Source: CAZLPZ01 sp964561535
GTDB taxonomy: Bacteria > Pseudomonadota > Alphaproteobacteria > Micavibrionales > Micavibrionaceae
Direction: 5' to 3'
Assembly: GCA_964561535.1 (NCBI GenBank)
Contig: CAZLPZ010000001.1
Coordinates: 1-64,000 of the forward strand
DNA: 64,000 nucleotides
A program made the translations under genes and the position numbers. Positions 62,115-64,000 of this stretch are shown one piece after another. How positions within the stretch are numbered: the stretch's first letter is position 1; every line of letters starts with the position of its first letter. Under the pieces are notes generated by a model that had not been told where the DNA came from, made no database searches, and saw only the letters and a program-made list of their open reading frames with translations.

Positions 62115-64000
62115 TCACGCCATGAGAAATCCCTTTAACGCTGCCGATAATTTTTGCGCCGTCGCCTGCGCTTCCGCTCGACGCGCATGTTGTTCGGCGA
62201 TTACATCTTCAGGGGCTTTTTTCACAAATTCGTCATTTGATAATTTTTGATCAATTTTGCGAACATCCCCTTCCAACCGGGCGATTTCCTTTTTCAGGCG
62301 CGCACGTTCACGATCAAGGTCAATGATATCGGCAATCGGCAAGGCGTACGTCACACCGTTAACAACCATTTGAACAGCCCCCTTGGGCATTACATCCACA
62401 TATTCGACAGCCTCAACCCGCGCCATACGTGCCAATAATTCAGCATAACGATTAAGGAAGTCGCGCGTATCGATGGATGGGTCCCGCACCGCCAACCGTG
62501 TCTTGGCGGACGCCGGCACATTCATATCCATCCGCACCGAACGAATTTCAGTGATCAAGTTTTTCAACCCCTCGATCTCGGCCCGCGCATTTGAATCATG
62601 CGGCAAGGCGGACGCATCGATCCACCGGTTCGTCATTAACAATTCCCCCGCCGGGCGGGGCGATAACTGCGCGTACAATTCTTCCGTGATATAGGGCATA
62701 AACGGATTAAGGATATGCAAGATCTGATCGAGCACATAGGCGGTGGTCACCCGCACCTCGGTCTTGGCGGCCACGTCACCCTCGCCCATCAACACAGGTT
62801 TCGTGAATTCCAGATACCAATCACAGAACGTCCCCCATACAAAACCGTACACAATCGATGTGGCGTCATTGAACCGATAGGTTTCAAGCGCCGCCGCCGT
62901 ATCACGCGCTGTGTCAGAAAGGGCCGAGAGAACCCATTTATTCAAGGTATGCGTGACCGTTTGAGGGTCAAAACCCGAGACGACGTTACATTCATTCATC
63001 TGGCAATATCGCGCCGCGTTCCACAATTTTGTCGCAAAATTGCGGTACCCTTCTACGCGTTCTGGGGCCAATTTAATATCGCGGCCTTGGGCGGTATAAG
63101 CCAGCAAGGTAAAGCGCAATGCGTCCGTGCCATATTGATCGACGATATCCAGCGGATCAACGACGTTGCCCTTGGTCTTGGACATTTTCTGCCCTTGAGC
63201 ATCGCGCACCATACCGTTAAAATAAACTGTTTTAAAGGGAACATCATCCATAAAATGAAGACCCATCATCATCATCCGGGCCACCCAGAAAAAAATAATA
63301 TCAAACCCCGTAACGAGAACATCGCCCGGATAATATTTTTCAAGATCCGGCGTTTGATCGGGCCACCCGAGGGTCGAGAACGGCCACAGGGCCGACGAAA
63401 ACCACGTATCCAGAACATCCGGATCGCGCGTCAACGTCACGCGACGACCATAATGTTTATCGGCCTGGGCTTGCGCTTCGGCTTCACTTTCGGCCACGAA
63501 CACGTCTGTGCCTTCACCGTACCACGCCGGAATTTGATGCCCCCACCAAATTTGACGCGAGACACACCACGGTTGAATATTATTCATCCATTCAAAGAAT
63601 GTGTTTTCGGCATATTGCGGCACCAATTTTGTGCGTCCGGTTTTCACCGCATCAATCACAGGTTTGGCCAACGTCGCCGCGTCTACATACCATTGATCCG
63701 TCATCCAAGGTTCAAGGACTACCGATTTTGTTTTCTCATCATAAGGGACGCTGTGGGTGATATCATCGGTTTTGACCAATAAATCATCCTGTTCCAACGC
63801 GGCCAGGATTTTCTTGCGCGCGTCAAACCGGTCAAGCCCCACATAATCATCAGGGCCGTTTTCGTTAATACACGCGTTTTTATCAAACACGTTGATCATC
63901 GCTAATTTATGGCGTTTCCCAATATCAAAATCATTAAAATCATGGGCCGGCGTCACCTTCATCGCGCCAGTGCCAAATTCACGGTCGACATATTCGTCGG
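62115..64000 (-). CDS. valS: Valyl-tRNA synthetase (5' end beyond window)
   Basis: Charges tRNA-Val. The visible 628 or so codons run from the GTGAMKVTPAHDFNDFD region of the catalytic domain through QPWCVSRQIWWGHQIP, the KMSKTKGNVVDPLD signature (KMSKS) and the anticodon-binding domain to the C-terminal tRNA-binding coiled coil (RERARLKKEIARLEGDVRKI). The frame stays open to the right edge, so the HIGH motif and the start lie outside. Confidence 0.97.
   Translation of the reverse strand, partial: DEYVDREFGTGAMKVTPAHDFNDFDIGKRHKLAMINVFDKNACINENGPDDYVGLDRFDARKKILAALEQDDLLVKTDDITHSVPYDEKTKSVVLEPWMTDQWYVDAATLAKPVIDAVKTGRTKLVPQYAENTFFEWMNNIQPWCVSRQIWWGHQIPAWYGEGTDVFVAESEAEAQAQADKHYGRRVTLTRDPDVLDTWFSSALWPFSTLGWPDQTPDLEKYYPGDVLVTGFDIIFFWVARMMMMGLHFMDDVPFKTVYFNGMVRDAQGQKMSKTKGNVVDPLDIVDQYGTDALRFTLLAYTAQGRDIKLAPERVEGYRNFATKLWNAARYCQMNECNVVSGFDPQTVTHTLNKWVLSALSDTARDTAAALETYRFNDATSIVYGFVWGTFCDWYLEFTKPVLMGEGDVAAKTEVRVTTAYVLDQILHILNPFMPYITEELYAQLSPRPAGELLMTNRWIDASALPHDSNARAEIEGLKNLITEIRSVRMDMNVPASAKTRLAVRDPSIDTRDFLNRYAELLARMARVEAVEYVDVMPKGAVQMVVNGVTYALPIADIIDLDRERARLKKEIARLEGDVRKIDQKLSNDEFVKKAPEDVIAEQHARRAEAQATAQKLSAALKGFLMA

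Noticed and set aside
62715..63782. 355-codon open frame opposite valS
   Set aside because: Antisense shadow of a certain valS; composition (His, Arg, Ile-rich) is typical of reverse-strand reading.
1..64000. CRISPR array, prophage or integrative element
   Set aside because: No regularly spaced direct repeats, integrase, transposase or phage structural genes were found.

Overview
The window is a chromosomal segment of an alphaproteobacterium of uncertain order. Base composition is moderate and coding is dense. Evidence for the assignment: the gene order pyrH-frr-uppS-cdsA-rseP-bamA-ompH-lpxD-fabZ-lpxA-lpxI-lpxB, with lpxI instead of lpxH; an F1-only atpHAGDC operon; an alphaproteobacterial HemB and PfkB-type adenosine kinase; a zapA/DUF4164-like pair next to tkt; a TTAA-N7-TTAA (CtrA-type) box upstream of motA; and a TipN-like polar coiled-coil protein. 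Two runs of N (21144-21243 and 39820-39828) show this is a draft scaffold, and both damage genes (lpxA/fabZ and motB). The cell appears Gram-negative with lipid A, motile, and able to mobilise polyhydroxybutyrate.

Layout: 1-2231 encodes a pilin-like protein running off the left edge and a PEP-CTERM exported protein. 2591-9425 holds gyrA, a CinA-type MoaB/Mog protein, map, phhB, a peptidase E-like gene and radC; a methyltransferase follows. 10141-16155 is the F1 ATP synthase operon on the minus strand, with three unrecognised small genes between atpA/atpG, atpG/atpD and atpD/atpC. 16344-30380 carries a TraX-like membrane protein, fba and the envelope/lipid A/translation cluster; dxr is missing from its usual place between cdsA and rseP, and a 65-residue Cys/His protein sits between frr and uppS. 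tRNA-Ser(UGA) is at 30540. 30755-37770 mixes a proline-rich lipoprotein, unrecognised genes, a TetR-like regulator, adenosine kinase, a peptide-type solute-binding protein and hemB. 37985-41098 is motA-motB plus a GAF-GGDEF cyclase. 42176-43530 is a sulfur-type module: an ArsR/BigR-like repressor divergent from rhodanese-DUF2892 and AhpD-like genes. phaZ, a HAD protein, a 1293-residue TipN-like protein, a probable structured RNA, zapA, tkt and algH follow. 55704-60491 is an operon of two MotB-like proteins and a large TPR protein. A cytochrome P450 and valS (off the right edge) finish the window.

Two families of palindromic repeats are scattered through the window. One has a TCATCCCGGC core and is intergenic. 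The other has CTCCCCCT/AGGGGGAG-type arms and is both intergenic and inside reading frames: atpG, radC and the signal peptide of the solute-binding protein. In-frame repeats and small orphan genes wedged into core operons are the most unusual properties of the region. No CRISPR array, prophage, integrase or complete insertion sequence was seen.
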